46,842 nt of DNA from an uncultured bacterium (GTDB lineage Bacteria > Cyanobacteriota > Vampirovibrionia > Gastranaerophilales > Gastranaerophilaceae): assembly GCA_949298805.1 (NCBI GenBank), contig CASFXY010000015.1:5520-52361 (forward strand), given 5' to 3'. The notes beneath the pieces were generated by a model. It was not told the origin of the DNA and did not search any database. It saw only the letters and a list, made by a program, of their open reading frames with translations. Below are positions 8,941 through 18,190 of this stretch, in pieces. A program made the translations under genes and the position numbers. The stretch's first letter is position 1, and each line of letters begins with the position of its first letter.

Positions 8941-10119
8941 ATGAGCATAAAAATTGATACGGTAATAATAGATTCTGATGCAACAAGCCGCGAATTAATA
9001 AGAACATATTTGACAAAAATAGAAGATATAAATGTTGTAGGCGAATTTGAAGATGCGGTTAATTCTTGTGTTGAAATTAATGAAATGCATCCCAATCTTG
9101 TTATAGTTGATATTTCTCAGCGTACTCAATTTACACTTGATATGATTGTTAAACTTTCAAAAAATCTGAGAAATGTGAAAATTATTGTACTTTCTTATAG
9201 TACAGATTCGGAACTTGTTATAAAATCACTTCGCGCAGGCGCAAGAGAGTATCTTGTAAAACCGCTTATAGAAAATGATTTTATTCAATCGGTAGAGAAA
9301 ATTAAAGATTTAATTCTGGGCAATATTAACGATACTACAAAATGCAAGGTCATTACTACTTTTTCAAATAAAGGCGGGATAGGTAAAACCTCGATAGCAA
9401 CAAATCTTGCATTTGAAATTGCAAACCTCACAAATGAAAAAGTCGCTCTTGTGGATTTAAATTTTCAGATGGGCGATGTTACGACATTTTTGGACTTAAA
9501 TCCGTCTTTTGATACATCCTATGTTGTAAATAATTTAGAGAGAATTGATGAAACTTTTCTGCTTTCTACTTTAGAAAAATATAAAGATACATCATTATAT
9601 GTTCTTGCTGACCCTCCCGATTTGGAACAGGCAGAAATTATTACAAGCGAGAATATCACAACCCTTATAAATGTTCTACGAAGTGTTTTTTCTTATGTTG
9701 TTATAGATACTACAAGTTCTTTTGACGGCAAGACAATAACAGCACTTGATAATTCTGATTTAATATTACTTGTGTCGATATTAAATCTTCCTTCCGTTCG
9801 CAATTGTCAAAGATGCTTTGATTTATTTAAGCGATTAGGTTATCAAAAAGATAAAATTAAACTTGTGATAAACAGGTATATGGAAAATGACGAAATTAAA
9901 ATTGAAGATGTTGAAGAACCAAACAATTATTTTACAATCATCAATGCGATAAATAAAGGATTGCCCGTAAGCGATATTAATCACCAGTCAAATATTGCAA
10001 AATCTTTTAAAGAACTTGCCGCGCTTTTGTCGGATAATTATACTTATTCTGCTCAAAAGCAGGCAAAACGTGAGCAAACGGGTTTTATGGGATTATTTAA
10101 AAAGAAGGAGAAAAAGTAA
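8941..10119 (+). CDS. tadZ: TadZ/CpaE pilus localisation ATPase (REC + MinD-like)
   Basis: TadZ positions the Tad machine at the cell pole. The 392-residue protein has an N-terminal response-regulator receiver domain (about 5-125) that keeps a plausible phospho-acceptor aspartate (VIVDIS, D57) and the conserved lysine (YLVKP, K107). A ParA/MinD-type ATPase domain follows, with deviant Walker A KGGIGKT (144-150), VALVDLNFQMGD and YVVIDTT. Many TadZ proteins have a degenerate receiver domain; here the acceptor looks intact. It starts 6 bases after the secretin stop and ends with an AAGGAG that serves tadA. Confidence 0.92.
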   Translation: MSIKIDTVIIDSDATSRELIRTYLTKIEDINVVGEFEDAVNSCVEINEMHPNLVIVDISQRTQFTLDMIVKLSKNLRNVKIIVLSYSTDSELVIKSLRAGAREYLVKPLIENDFIQSVEKIKDLILGNINDTTKCKVITTFSNKGGIGKTSIATNLAFEIANLTNEKVALVDLNFQMGDVTTFLDLNPSFDTSYVVNNLERIDETFLLSTLEKYKDTSLYVLADPPDLEQAEIITSENITTLINVLRSVFSYVVIDTTSSFDGKTITALDNSDLILLVSILNLPSVRNCQRCFDLFKRLGYQKDKIKLVINRYMENDEIKIEDVEEPNNYFTIINAINKGLPVSDINHQSNIAKSFKELAALLSDNYTYSAQKQAKREQTGFMGLFKKKEKK

Positions 10120-11628
10120 TTGTCACTTAAAGATAGATTGAATAACGGTGCAAAAAGTCAACACAATGCCGTAAATGATAATCAATTGAGTGCATTTATG
10201 GGTGATGTTCCGTTAAGTTCGGAATTTGTAGAACTGAAAGAAAAGTTGCATGCACTATTAATTGAAAAAGTTAACACTACACCAAATTGGAGTCAATATA
10301 ATGATAATGAGCAAAAAAGTCTTATAAGACAGTTTATAGAGCATCAAATTTCAACAAATTTTCGTTCTGTTCCTTTAAATAAAATTGAGCGTGACAGACT
10401 TATAAGAGAGATTATTCAGGAAGCAAAAGGTTTTGGTCCTCTTGACCCTTTGTTGTCCGACCCTTCGGTTAGTGATATTCTTGTTAATGGTGCAAAAAAT
10501 GTCTATGTTGAACGTAACGGAAAACTCTATAAAACATCGATTGTTTTTAAAGATAATTATCATTTAAAAAATATTATTGAAAGAATTGTTTCAAAAGTAG
10601 GAAGAAGAATAGATGAAAAATCTCCAATGGTGGATGCCAGATTGCCTGACGGTTCAAGGGTTAATGCCATTATTCCTCCACTTGCAATAGATGGTCCTTC
10701 TTTGTCAATAAGGCGTTTTCGAGCAGATAGCGGCACTATGGAGAGTCTTTTGAAATGGGGGTCAATTTCAACTGAAATAGCCCAACTTTTGGAAGCTGCA
10801 GTTGCCGCAAGACTTAATATTATAATAAGCGGAGGAACAGGTGCAGGTAAAACAACTCTTTTAAACAGTTTGTCAGCTAAAATACCTAACGGTGAGCGTA
10901 TTATAACAATTGAGGATTCTGCCGAACTTTGTTTGCAACAGGAACATATTGTACGTCTTGAAACAAGACCGCCTAATATCGAGGGGGAAGGTCAAGTAAC
11001 GGCAAGGGATTTGGTTATAAACAGTTTGCGTATGCGTCCTGACAGAATAATCATCGGAGAGTGCCGCGGGGCAGAAACTCTGGATATGTTGCAAGCTATG
11101 AATACCGGCCATGACGGTTCCTTGACTACTTTGCACGCAAATTCACCGCGTGATGCATTATCAAGACTTGAAACAATGGTTATGTTCTCCGGTATTGATT
11201 TGCCGGAAAAAAATATTAAAAGCCAGATAGCTTCCGCAATAAATATAATAATTCAAGTTTCCAGACTTTCCGACGGCACTAGAAAAATTACAAAAGTATC
11301 GGAAATTCTCGGTATGGAAGGTGATGTTATCACAATGCAAGATATTTTTGTCTGGGAACAAACCGGTGCCGGTGTAAATACTGTCATGGGGATGCATTCT
11401 TCAACAGGTATAAGACCTAAATTTTTAGATAAAATTTCTGCTAAGGGAATAGAGATTAATCCGCAAATTTTTGACAGGAATTACAGACATACTTATTTAT
11501 CTAAAAACGGTAATAAGTCCCAGATGCCAAGTACTCCTGCTGCTGCTGATACAAACAAAACTCGCGAGGAGATAGCAAACAAAGAAATGGTTTTAAACGT
11601 AGATTTATTAAAAAGGCTTAAAAGATGA
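10120..11628 (+). CDS. tadA: TadA/CpaF secretion ATPase
   Basis: TadA is the hexameric ATPase that drives Flp pilus assembly. In this 502-residue protein the N-terminal all-helical part is followed by the conserved GFGPLDPLLSDPSVSDILVNG (about 104-124). Next come the VDARLPDGSRVNAIIPPLA region, Walker A GGTGAGKT (238-245), the Asp box ERIITIEDSAEL, Walker B IIIGECRG (E314) and His box TGHDGSLTTLHAN (329-341). The start is TTG, directly after the tadZ stop, with AAGGAG 9 bases upstream. The 3' end overlaps the tadB ATG. Confidence 0.96.
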   Translation: MSLKDRLNNGAKSQHNAVNDNQLSAFMGDVPLSSEFVELKEKLHALLIEKVNTTPNWSQYNDNEQKSLIRQFIEHQISTNFRSVPLNKIERDRLIREIIQEAKGFGPLDPLLSDPSVSDILVNGAKNVYVERNGKLYKTSIVFKDNYHLKNIIERIVSKVGRRIDEKSPMVDARLPDGSRVNAIIPPLAIDGPSLSIRRFRADSGTMESLLKWGSISTEIAQLLEAAVAARLNIIISGGTGAGKTTLLNSLSAKIPNGERIITIEDSAELCLQQEHIVRLETRPPNIEGEGQVTARDLVINSLRMRPDRIIIGECRGAETLDMLQAMNTGHDGSLTTLHANSPRDALSRLETMVMFSGIDLPEKNIKSQIASAINIIIQVSRLSDGTRKITKVSEILGMEGDVITMQDIFVWEQTGAGVNTVMGMHSSTGIRPKFLDKISAKGIEINPQIFDRNYRHTYLSKNGNKSQMPSTPAAADTNKTREEIANKEMVLNVDLLKRLKR

Positions 11629-12590
11629 GTGCATTTTTTGCATCCTTACTTCTTGGTTTTTTGAGTTTTTTACTGCTCGTAAATCTTTTTTCAATAAGAA
11701 TTCCTAAGCAGCTAATTCTTCAAAAAAGACTCGAGGAAATAAAAGAAAGAAGCGGAAAAAAGAAGATTGCATCACTTGATGATGATGATTTTTCTTTTTT
11801 GTATAATAACTTCAGATATAAAATTTTTGCACAACGATTTAGTGATTTTAAAATTATAGATAAAATAAAAAATGATATTACACTCTCAGGTGTTGAAATG
11901 CAAGTTGATACATTTGTAATTTTGAGTTTAATGTGCATTGTGCCCTTTGCGATTATTTTACTTATAACAACTCCAAAATTATTGCCCTTAAGTATTATAG
12001 GGTTTTTTATCCCTTATAATATTTTAAAAATTAAAGCAAATTTAAGAAGTGCTGCTTTTGCTCGTCAATTGCCGGATACTCTTGATTTACTTTCAAATTC
12101 TTTGCGGGCAGGACATTCTATATACAGTGCATTTGAAGTTATTACAAAAGAAATGCCCATGCCGGTGTCAGGTGTGTTTAAAACTGCGATAGACGAATTA
12201 GCGGTAGGTTCAGATGCAAAACAGGCTATTTTGTCACTTTCTAAGACAATACCAAATAATATGGATTTGAAATTTTTTATTACTGCCGTAGTTTTACAAA
12301 GAGAAGTTGGTGGCAATCTTGCAAAAATTTTAGATGGACTTTCTTTGACAATAAGAGAGCGGTTTAAAATGGCAGGACAATTAAAAGCGCAAACTGCTCA
12401 AGCAAGGTTTTCCGGTTTTATGCTTATATGCGTACCTCCCATAATTGCCGGTATTTTGTTTGTGCTTTCGCCTGATTATATGGACCCGCTTTTAACTACT
12501 CAACAGGGAAACAGTGCATTATTACTTTCTTTGACATTTTTGATATTGGGTGTTTATATGATTAAAAAAATTGTTAGTATTGAAATTTAA
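11625..12590 (+). CDS. tadB: TadB inner-membrane pilus platform protein
   Basis: A 321-residue type II secretion F-domain protein that forms, with TadC, the inner-membrane platform of the Tad pilus. It has an N-terminal membrane helix (about 3-22), a pair of helices near 100-135, the cytoplasmic T2SSF domain with ARQLPDTLDLLSNSLRAGHSIYSAFEV (about 146-172) and REVGGNLAKILDGLSLTIRER, and C-terminal helices (about 265-283 and 297-315). The ATG overlaps the tadA stop as ATGA. It is paralogous to the next gene. Confidence 0.93.
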   Translation: MSAFFASLLLGFLSFLLLVNLFSIRIPKQLILQKRLEEIKERSGKKKIASLDDDDFSFLYNNFRYKIFAQRFSDFKIIDKIKNDITLSGVEMQVDTFVILSLMCIVPFAIILLITTPKLLPLSIIGFFIPYNILKIKANLRSAAFARQLPDTLDLLSNSLRAGHSIYSAFEVITKEMPMPVSGVFKTAIDELAVGSDAKQAILSLSKTIPNNMDLKFFITAVVLQREVGGNLAKILDGLSLTIRERFKMAGQLKAQTAQARFSGFMLICVPPIIAGILFVLSPDYMDPLLTTQQGNSALLLSLTFLILGVYMIKKIVSIEI

Positions 12591-12605
12591 GGATAAGGAG
12601 AGAAA

Positions 12606-13493
12606 TTGCCGCCTGAAATATTGCCAATAATAATAGGTTTGTGGGCTTTTTGGATTATTAATATTTTTTATAATCCAAATGATAATTTTGTACGTGCCAG
12701 ACTTAGAAAAACAGGCGGAAAATTAAAAATAAAGAATATTTATACAAATCTTTCCGAATTTTTAAAGCCTATTTCAATTAAAAATATTTCAAATAAAGTT
12801 TCAAAGAAAAAGATTCATGAACTTTTATATTCTTATGGTGTTGCCTCAAGTGATGACGATATTTTGGAATTTGAAAACAAAAGACTTTTTGCTCTTATGA
12901 TTTCTGTTATTCTTTGTGCAATTATGTTGTTTTTGTTTTTTAATACTACCACAGCTGCAATTTCAATATTTATTTGTTATTTTGTCTATAAATATCCCGA
13001 ATATCGCATAACAAAGTTTATACAAAAAAAACAAAAAGAGTTCATGCGCTATTTTCCCGATGCGGTTGATTTACTTTCAGTTTGTGTTGAGGCGGGTCTT
13101 GGCATAGATGGGGCTATAGAGAGGGTGGCTAATGAGTTTAGCGGACTTTCAAAGGCGGTAAGTAATGAATTTAACAGACTTTCAAAAGATGTCATGTCAG
13201 GATTGCCTCGCGAGGAAGCCCTTAAAAATATGTCAAAGAGAGTTAATACCACTGATTTACAATCTTTTACGGCAATGCTTGTTCAATCGGAAAAAATGGG
13301 TACAAGCATTGCTCAATCTTTAAGAATTTATTGTGAAAGTTTAAGAACTCGAAAAAAACAAAGGATTGAAGAACTTGTGCAAAGTGCCAGTGCAAAAATG
13401 ACACTTCCTATGATATTGTTTCTTTTGCCGGCATTGTTTATAGTTATATTATATCCGGCGGTTATTAAAATTATGGAGAATATGGCAGGTTAA
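12606..13493 (+). CDS. tadC: TadC inner-membrane pilus platform protein
   Basis: The second F-domain platform protein, 295 residues. Key stretch is MRYFPDAVDLLSVCVEAGLGIDGAIERVANEF (about 146-177), followed by GLPREEALKNMSKRVNTTDLQSFTAMLVQSEKMGTSIAQSL. Hydrophobic segments are near 5-20, 95-130 and 265-285. The start is TTG with AAGGAG 9 bases upstream. It is the last pilus gene in the run; no tadD-G, TadE/F pseudopilins or prepilin peptidase follow, and ribD begins one base after its stop. Confidence 0.92.
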   Translation: MPPEILPIIIGLWAFWIINIFYNPNDNFVRARLRKTGGKLKIKNIYTNLSEFLKPISIKNISNKVSKKKIHELLYSYGVASSDDDILEFENKRLFALMISVILCAIMLFLFFNTTTAAISIFICYFVYKYPEYRITKFIQKKQKEFMRYFPDAVDLLSVCVEAGLGIDGAIERVANEFSGLSKAVSNEFNRLSKDVMSGLPREEALKNMSKRVNTTDLQSFTAMLVQSEKMGTSIAQSLRIYCESLRTRKKQRIEELVQSASAKMTLPMILFLLPALFIVILYPAVIKIMENMAG

Positions 13494-13494
13494 A

Positions 13495-14562
13495 ATGATA
13501 AAAAAATATGAAGAACTTATGAGAATATGTTTAAAAGAAGCATCAAAATATCGTTTTGAAGTGGCACCAAACCCTATGGTGTGTGCAATTGTTTATGATG
13601 AAAATAATGACATAATAATTTCAAAAGGTATTCATAAGAAATATGGCGAAAATCACGCGGAAAGAAATGCAATCTTGGAAGCAGGCGATATTGATTTTTC
13701 GAATAAAACACTTATTGTTAATCTCGAGCCTTGTTCCCATCAGGGGAAAACTCCTCCTTGTACTGATTTAATAATTGAGAAAGGTTTTAAAAAAGTTGTT
13801 ATAGGTACTTATGACCCAAATCCTCTTGTTTGTTCGCAAGGCATAATGAAATTAAAAAATTCGGGGATTGAAGTTGTGACAGGAATTTTAGAAGATGAAT
13901 GTAAAGAGATTAACAAAGTTTTTATAAAAAATGTCACAAAAAAAATGCCTTATGTAGCAGTTAAAATAGCAACTACATTTGATTCTAAAATTGTAACTGC
14001 AGGCGGAGAATCAAAATGGATAACGGGGGAGGAATCAAGAGCCTATGTGCAGAAGTTAAGAGCACAACATTTTGGTATTTTAAGCGGTTCGGGCACTGTT
14101 CTTGCCGATAACCCCGCGCTTACTTGCAGAATAAAAGGTGAAAAATCACCGCAGAGAATAATAATAGACAGGCATGGTAAAATACCCTTTGACTATCAAG
14201 TTTTTAAAGATGACGGTACAAAGGTTTTCCTTGCAACAAATAATCTTGAGCGAGATTTTCCGACAAATGTTACACCTCTTGAATTTGCTAATTTTAGGGA
14301 TTTGTTTTCAAAATTATATAATCAGGGAGTGTATTCAATTCTTATAGAAACAGGTAAAACAATTTTAACAGCAGTGTTAAAGCAGGAAATGGCGGATGAA
14401 ATATACAAATTTGTTTCTCCTAAAATTTTTGGTAACGGTATGGATTTTGTCGGAAATTTGAATATTTTTAAAATAAATGAAGCTTATAGACTTAATTTTA
14501 AAGACATTGAAAGAGTCGGTGAAGATATTTTAATAAAAGCAAAATTTTTGTATGATGAATAA
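13495..14562 (+). CDS. ribD: Bifunctional riboflavin biosynthesis deaminase/reductase RibD
   Basis: RibD deaminates and then reduces the pyrimidine intermediate of riboflavin synthesis. The N-terminal deaminase domain of this 355-residue protein shows the zinc motif HAERNAI (H54, E56) and [12 protein letters not shown] (C80, C89). The C-terminal reductase domain starts near residue 150 ([16 protein letters not shown]) and includes [36 protein letters not shown] and RIIIDRHGK. It opens a packed biosynthetic run with aroQ, thiL and ispD; the other rib genes are not in view. Confidence 0.95.
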   Translation: MIKKYEELMRICLKEASKYRFEVAPNPMVCAIVYDENNDIIISKGIHKKYGENHAERNAILEAGDIDFSNKTLIVNLEPCSHQGKTPPCTDLIIEKGFKKVVIGTYDPNPLVCSQGIMKLKNSGIEVVTGILEDECKEINKVFIKNVTKKMPYVAVKIATTFDSKIVTAGGESKWITGEESRAYVQKLRAQHFGILSGSGTVLADNPALTCRIKGEKSPQRIIIDRHGKIPFDYQVFKDDGTKVFLATNNLERDFPTNVTPLEFANFRDLFSKLYNQGVYSILIETGKTILTAVLKQEMADEIYKFVSPKIFGNGMDFVGNLNIFKINEAYRLNFKDIERVGEDILIKAKFLYDE

Positions 14563-14576
14563 ATAAGGAGAAAATT

Positions 14577-15014
14577 TTGAAAATTCTTGTTATAAACGGT
14601 CCAAATCTAAATATGCTTGGTATAAGAGAGCCTGAAATGTATGGTTATCTGACACTTGATAATATTCAGGAAGAATTAAAAAACTATGCAAAACAATTAG
14701 ATAATTCTATTGAGCTTGAATTTTTTCAATCCAATTTTGAAGGCGAAATTGTGGATAAAATTCAAAGTGCCTTTGGTGTTTTCGATGGCATTATAATTAA
14801 TCCTGCGGCTTATACTCATACAAGCGTTGCTATAGCTGATGCAATTGCTTCAGTCAATATAAAAAGCGTTGAAGTACATTTGAGCAATATTTATTCACGC
14901 GAAGAATTCAGGCATAATTCTTTTATTGCACCAAAATGTATAGGGCAGGTTGCAGGTTTTTCTAAAGATAGCTATAAAATGGCTCTTTTAGGGCTTTATG
15001 GTGTGCTTAAATAA
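14577..15014 (+). CDS. aroQ: Type II 3-dehydroquinate dehydratase
   Basis: Catalyses the third step of the shikimate pathway. The 145-residue length is typical of the dodecameric type II enzyme. Seen are [21 protein letters not shown] with the catalytic tyrosine (Y22), [31 protein letters not shown] with the conserved histidine, and [17 protein letters not shown]. The start is TTG with AAGGAG 8 bases upstream. It lies 14 bases after ribD and 3 bases before thiL, so co-transcription is likely. Confidence 0.96.
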   Translation: MKILVINGPNLNMLGIREPEMYGYLTLDNIQEELKNYAKQLDNSIELEFFQSNFEGEIVDKIQSAFGVFDGIIINPAAYTHTSVAIADAIASVNIKSVEVHLSNIYSREEFRHNSFIAPKCIGQVAGFSKDSYKMALLGLYGVLK

Positions 15015-15017
15015 TTT

Positions 15018-15914
15018 ATGGAAAATACCGAACTTAAATTTTTAGAAATTATAAAAAATTCTCTTTCGGATAATTCTTATCTGGGGGATGATTGTGCTTA
15101 TTTGAAAGATTTAAACTTGTGCGTAAGCACTGATTTGCTTATTGAAGGTGTGCATTTTGATTTTAATTTTATATCCCCTTATCTTTTGGGTAAAAAAGCA
15201 TTAAGTGTTAATATAAGTGATATTTTAGCCTCGGGTGCAAATCCTGAGTATGCGACAATTTCTTTGGGGGGTAAATTAAATAAAGAATTTATAAGCGAAT
15301 TTTATAAGGGGATTAATGATTGTGCTCAAAAATTTAACATAAAAATTGCAGGCGGGGATTTGACGGGCGGAGAAAAAATTTGCATTTCAATATGTATTAT
15401 GGGATGCACTAAAGGCAGAAACATTTCTTCAAGAAAAAATGCGAAATCAGGCTATATACTTGCACTGTGTGGTAATTTTGGTGCATCTGCTACAGGATTA
15501 AAAATGCTTTTGAATAATAAAAAAGAAGAAAATTGTTTTACGAAGGTACATTTGGCGCCGATTTTACAATTTGAATGCTCGGAAAAAATTGCTAAGATTG
15601 CTAAAGAGCCTTATGCTATGATGGATTCATCCGACGGGCTTGTAAATGCTCTGGAATGGATTTCAAAATCCTCGGGAGTGGGTTTTGAATTGGAATTTAA
15701 TAAAATTCCTCATATTAAAGGAACAAAAAGAGAAGATGTGCTCTTTGGAGGTGAGGACTATTCTCTTGTTTGTGTTTTAAGCGAAAATGACTATAAAAGG
15801 ATACAATATAACGAGCTAAAAATTGTAGGCAGAGCCATTTTAGAGAATAAAATTTTAATTGACGGTAAAGATATAAGCGAAGAAAAAAGAGAGGAGTTCT
15901 TGCATTTTGATTAG
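15018..15914 (+). CDS. thiL: Thiamine-monophosphate kinase
   Basis: ThiL phosphorylates thiamine monophosphate to the active cofactor thiamine diphosphate. The 298-residue protein has the AIR-synthase fold motifs DDCAYLKD (about 19-26), STDLLIEGVHFDF (metal and substrate binding), NISDILASGANPEYA, GGDLTGGEK, MDSSDGLVNALEW and FGGEDYSLV. Its 3' end overlaps the ispD TTG by 8 bases, which points to translational coupling. Confidence 0.94.
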   Translation: MENTELKFLEIIKNSLSDNSYLGDDCAYLKDLNLCVSTDLLIEGVHFDFNFISPYLLGKKALSVNISDILASGANPEYATISLGGKLNKEFISEFYKGINDCAQKFNIKIAGGDLTGGEKICISICIMGCTKGRNISSRKNAKSGYILALCGNFGASATGLKMLLNNKKEENCFTKVHLAPILQFECSEKIAKIAKEPYAMMDSSDGLVNALEWISKSSGVGFELEFNKIPHIKGTKREDVLFGGEDYSLVCVLSENDYKRIQYNELKIVGRAILENKILIDGKDISEEKREEFLHFD

Positions 15915-16533
15915 TACAATAATTACTGCAGGAGGTGTTTCTAAACGCTTTGGGGAAAACAAACTCCTTGTAAAACTTGATGATAAAACTGTTATTGAAC
16001 ATACAATTTTAAAATTTTTGGACTTATCTGATGAAATTATAATTCCTGCAACTGTTCAAACGCTTAATTTTATTAAATCAAGCAGTGTTTTTGATGAAAA
16101 TAAGATAAAATTTGCGCCTTTCGGGCAAACAAGGCAAAAAAGCGTATATAATGCACTTTTAAAATGCGAGTTTAAGGATAAAGTGTTAATTCATGACGGT
16201 GCAAGACCATTTATTGAAAAATCAACAATAGCAAAGGTCGCAGAAGAATTAAACACGAAAGATGCTGTTTGTTGCGGAGTTTTCGCAACAGATACAATTA
16301 AAATAATCGATAATGATGGTTTGATAATAAAAACAATAGACAGAAACAATGTTTTTCAGGCTCAGACTCCGCAGGCTTTTAAATATGATTTAATAATGAA
16401 AGCACATAAAAAATTTGCCCTAAGAGATGATTTTACGGATGATTCAAGCCTTGTAGAGGCTTTAGGGGTGCGCGTTTGGACTTTTAAATGCGAAGGGGTG
16501 AACAAAAAAATCACAACACGGGCTGATCTATAA
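15907..16533 (+). CDS. ispD: 2-C-methyl-D-erythritol 4-phosphate cytidylyltransferase
   Basis: IspD adds CMP to MEP in the non-mevalonate isoprenoid pathway. At 208 residues it is a little shorter than most, but all landmarks are present: ITAGGVSKRFGENKLL (about 6-21), FGQTRQKSVYNAL, VLIHDGARPF, ATDTIKI, QAQTPQAF, DDFTDDSSLVEAL and the C-terminal NKKITTRADL. The start is TTG, overlapping thiL, with GAGGAG upstream. The last 23 bases overlap, tail to tail, the minus-strand TPR gene. Confidence 0.94.
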   Translation: MISTIITAGGVSKRFGENKLLVKLDDKTVIEHTILKFLDLSDEIIIPATVQTLNFIKSSSVFDENKIKFAPFGQTRQKSVYNALLKCEFKDKVLIHDGARPFIEKSTIAKVAEELNTKDAVCCGVFATDTIKIIDNDGLIIKTIDRNNVFQAQTPQAFKYDLIMKAHKKFALRDDFTDDSSLVEALGVRVWTFKCEGVNKKITTRADL

Positions 16534-18190
16534 AATCTTTTGGGACTTGTTTTTCTGTTTCAGGTTTGATTTCAGACGGTATTAGCTTTATAAGTTTCTT
16601 ATTGGCATCTTCAAAATCGGGTTTTAAGCTCAGACAGTTTCTTAAATTAACAATTGCAGAGTTTGTTTTGTTTTGTGCAATGTCATACAGTGCATTTAAG
16701 TAAAAATAAATATAATTTGTTCTGTTTGAAAAAGATATCATGTATAAAAATTTCTTTGCACTTTCAAGGTTTTTATTTTCCAACTCAAAATTTAAAAAAG
16801 CCACCCAACCGTTTTCATACAATGGATTTATGGCAGTTGCACGTCCAATATATTCTTTTCTTAGATTTTTATTGTCTTTTGCAATTGTTGCAGCAATTGA
16901 GTGATAAGATAAAAATGGTGCAGGGTCCATTTTTGCAAGTTTCTTTTCAAGGTTTTTTAAATCTTTTTCATATTTTATGTCATTTTTGTATATAAGAGCT
17001 AATTTTAGTGCGCTTGTTTGGTCTTGCGCATTTTGTGAAAGTGCTTTTTTATAATATTTTATTGCCCCATCCAAGTCATATTCTATAAATTTAACATCTC
17101 CAAGACCACTTAATGTAAGGTAATAATTTTTATTTATTTCATAACTTGCAAGGTAATTTCCTTTTGCACTTTCCCTATCCCCTGTTAAAAATTGTCCCAT
17201 GGCAAGCAAGGTCAATATTTTATAATTTTTCTTGTCAAAGCTTAATATATTTTTGCAATCTTCAATTGTTTTGTGATAGTTACCCTCCATAAACGTTTTC
17301 ATTGTGAGGTGATATTTTCTATCTTGCTCGTTTTTAGAAAGATTTGCAAGTATTATCTCTTTTTGAATCATAAAATTTTTCTTGAAAATATGTTCATTAG
17401 GCAATTTTTTTTCAATTTCTTCAATAGTTTTTAATGCTTCATTGTTTTTGTTAAGCGAAGTGAGAATTTTTATTTTAAGGTTAAGATAAGATAGATTTCC
17501 GTTATTTATGGAATTTGCTTTATTTATAAAATTAAATGCCTGTTTATACTGTTTTTGTTCATTCATCGCTTGCGCAAGTATATAATTGGCATAATCCGAT
17601 TTTGCGGTTAAAGATTCGTTTTTGTTAAGTTCAAAAGATATTTCTTGTGCCGAGTTGTCATAGTGAATTGCGCTGTATGCTTTTGCAAGATAAATTTCTT
17701 CGTTTTTATCAAGTATAAAAGATGGCAAGTAACATTTTTTAAGGTCGTCAATTGTACCTTGAATAAATTTTTTGTATTTTATTTTATCAAGACTTTTTGT
17801 ACCTATTGAAAAAAAGCCTATTTCATACATGCTTTTTGCAAAAACTAAAAGCGCATAGTCGCTGTTTATTGAGTTTAAAAGGTTTTCAAATTCGTCATAA
17901 GCTACAACAACATTGCCCTGATTAAATTTTTTTGTTGCATTTACAAAGGCAAGCCTTTGTTTTTCGGATTCATCCAAATTATTAATTTCACCTTGTCCCT
18001 GAATGTTTAAAAAATTGTCCATTATGGTTGTAAGGCTAAATATGCCGTCTTTTTTATTTTGAATTTTTGGCGCAAGATTACTAACGGGTACATTTGATTT
18101 TTCAAATTCAAGCAAATTATCACTTGAGGCAAATACACTTGTGCCACATAGCATAAAAATACATAAGACTGTTGATGTTATTTTTTTCAT
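16511..18190 (-). CDS. Secreted TPR-repeat protein
   Basis: A 559-residue protein with a signal peptide (KKITSTVLCIFMLCGTSVFA, cleavage near 21) and many tetratricopeptide-like units, such as ALLVFAKSMYEIGFFSIGTKSL, LLAMGQFLTGDRESAKGNYLAS and LGDVKFIEYDLDGAIKYYKKAL. It would act as a periplasmic or surface scaffold; no catalytic motif is seen. Its ATG overlaps the stop of the HD-GYP gene by one base, so the two are translated together and may work together. The 3' end runs 23 bases into ispD on the other strand. It resembles the TPR protein at 29075-31159 in general design. Confidence 0.82.
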   Translation of the reverse strand: MKKITSTVLCIFMLCGTSVFASSDNLLEFEKSNVPVSNLAPKIQNKKDGIFSLTTIMDNFLNIQGQGEINNLDESEKQRLAFVNATKKFNQGNVVVAYDEFENLLNSINSDYALLVFAKSMYEIGFFSIGTKSLDKIKYKKFIQGTIDDLKKCYLPSFILDKNEEIYLAKAYSAIHYDNSAQEISFELNKNESLTAKSDYANYILAQAMNEQKQYKQAFNFINKANSINNGNLSYLNLKIKILTSLNKNNEALKTIEEIEKKLPNEHIFKKNFMIQKEIILANLSKNEQDRKYHLTMKTFMEGNYHKTIEDCKNILSFDKKNYKILTLLAMGQFLTGDRESAKGNYLASYEINKNYYLTLSGLGDVKFIEYDLDGAIKYYKKALSQNAQDQTSALKLALIYKNDIKYEKDLKNLEKKLAKMDPAPFLSYHSIAATIAKDNKNLRKEYIGRATAINPLYENGWVAFLNFELENKNLESAKKFLYMISFSNRTNYIYFYLNALYDIAQNKTNSAIVNLRNCLSLKPDFEDANKKLIKLIPSEIKPETEKQVPKDFIDQPVL

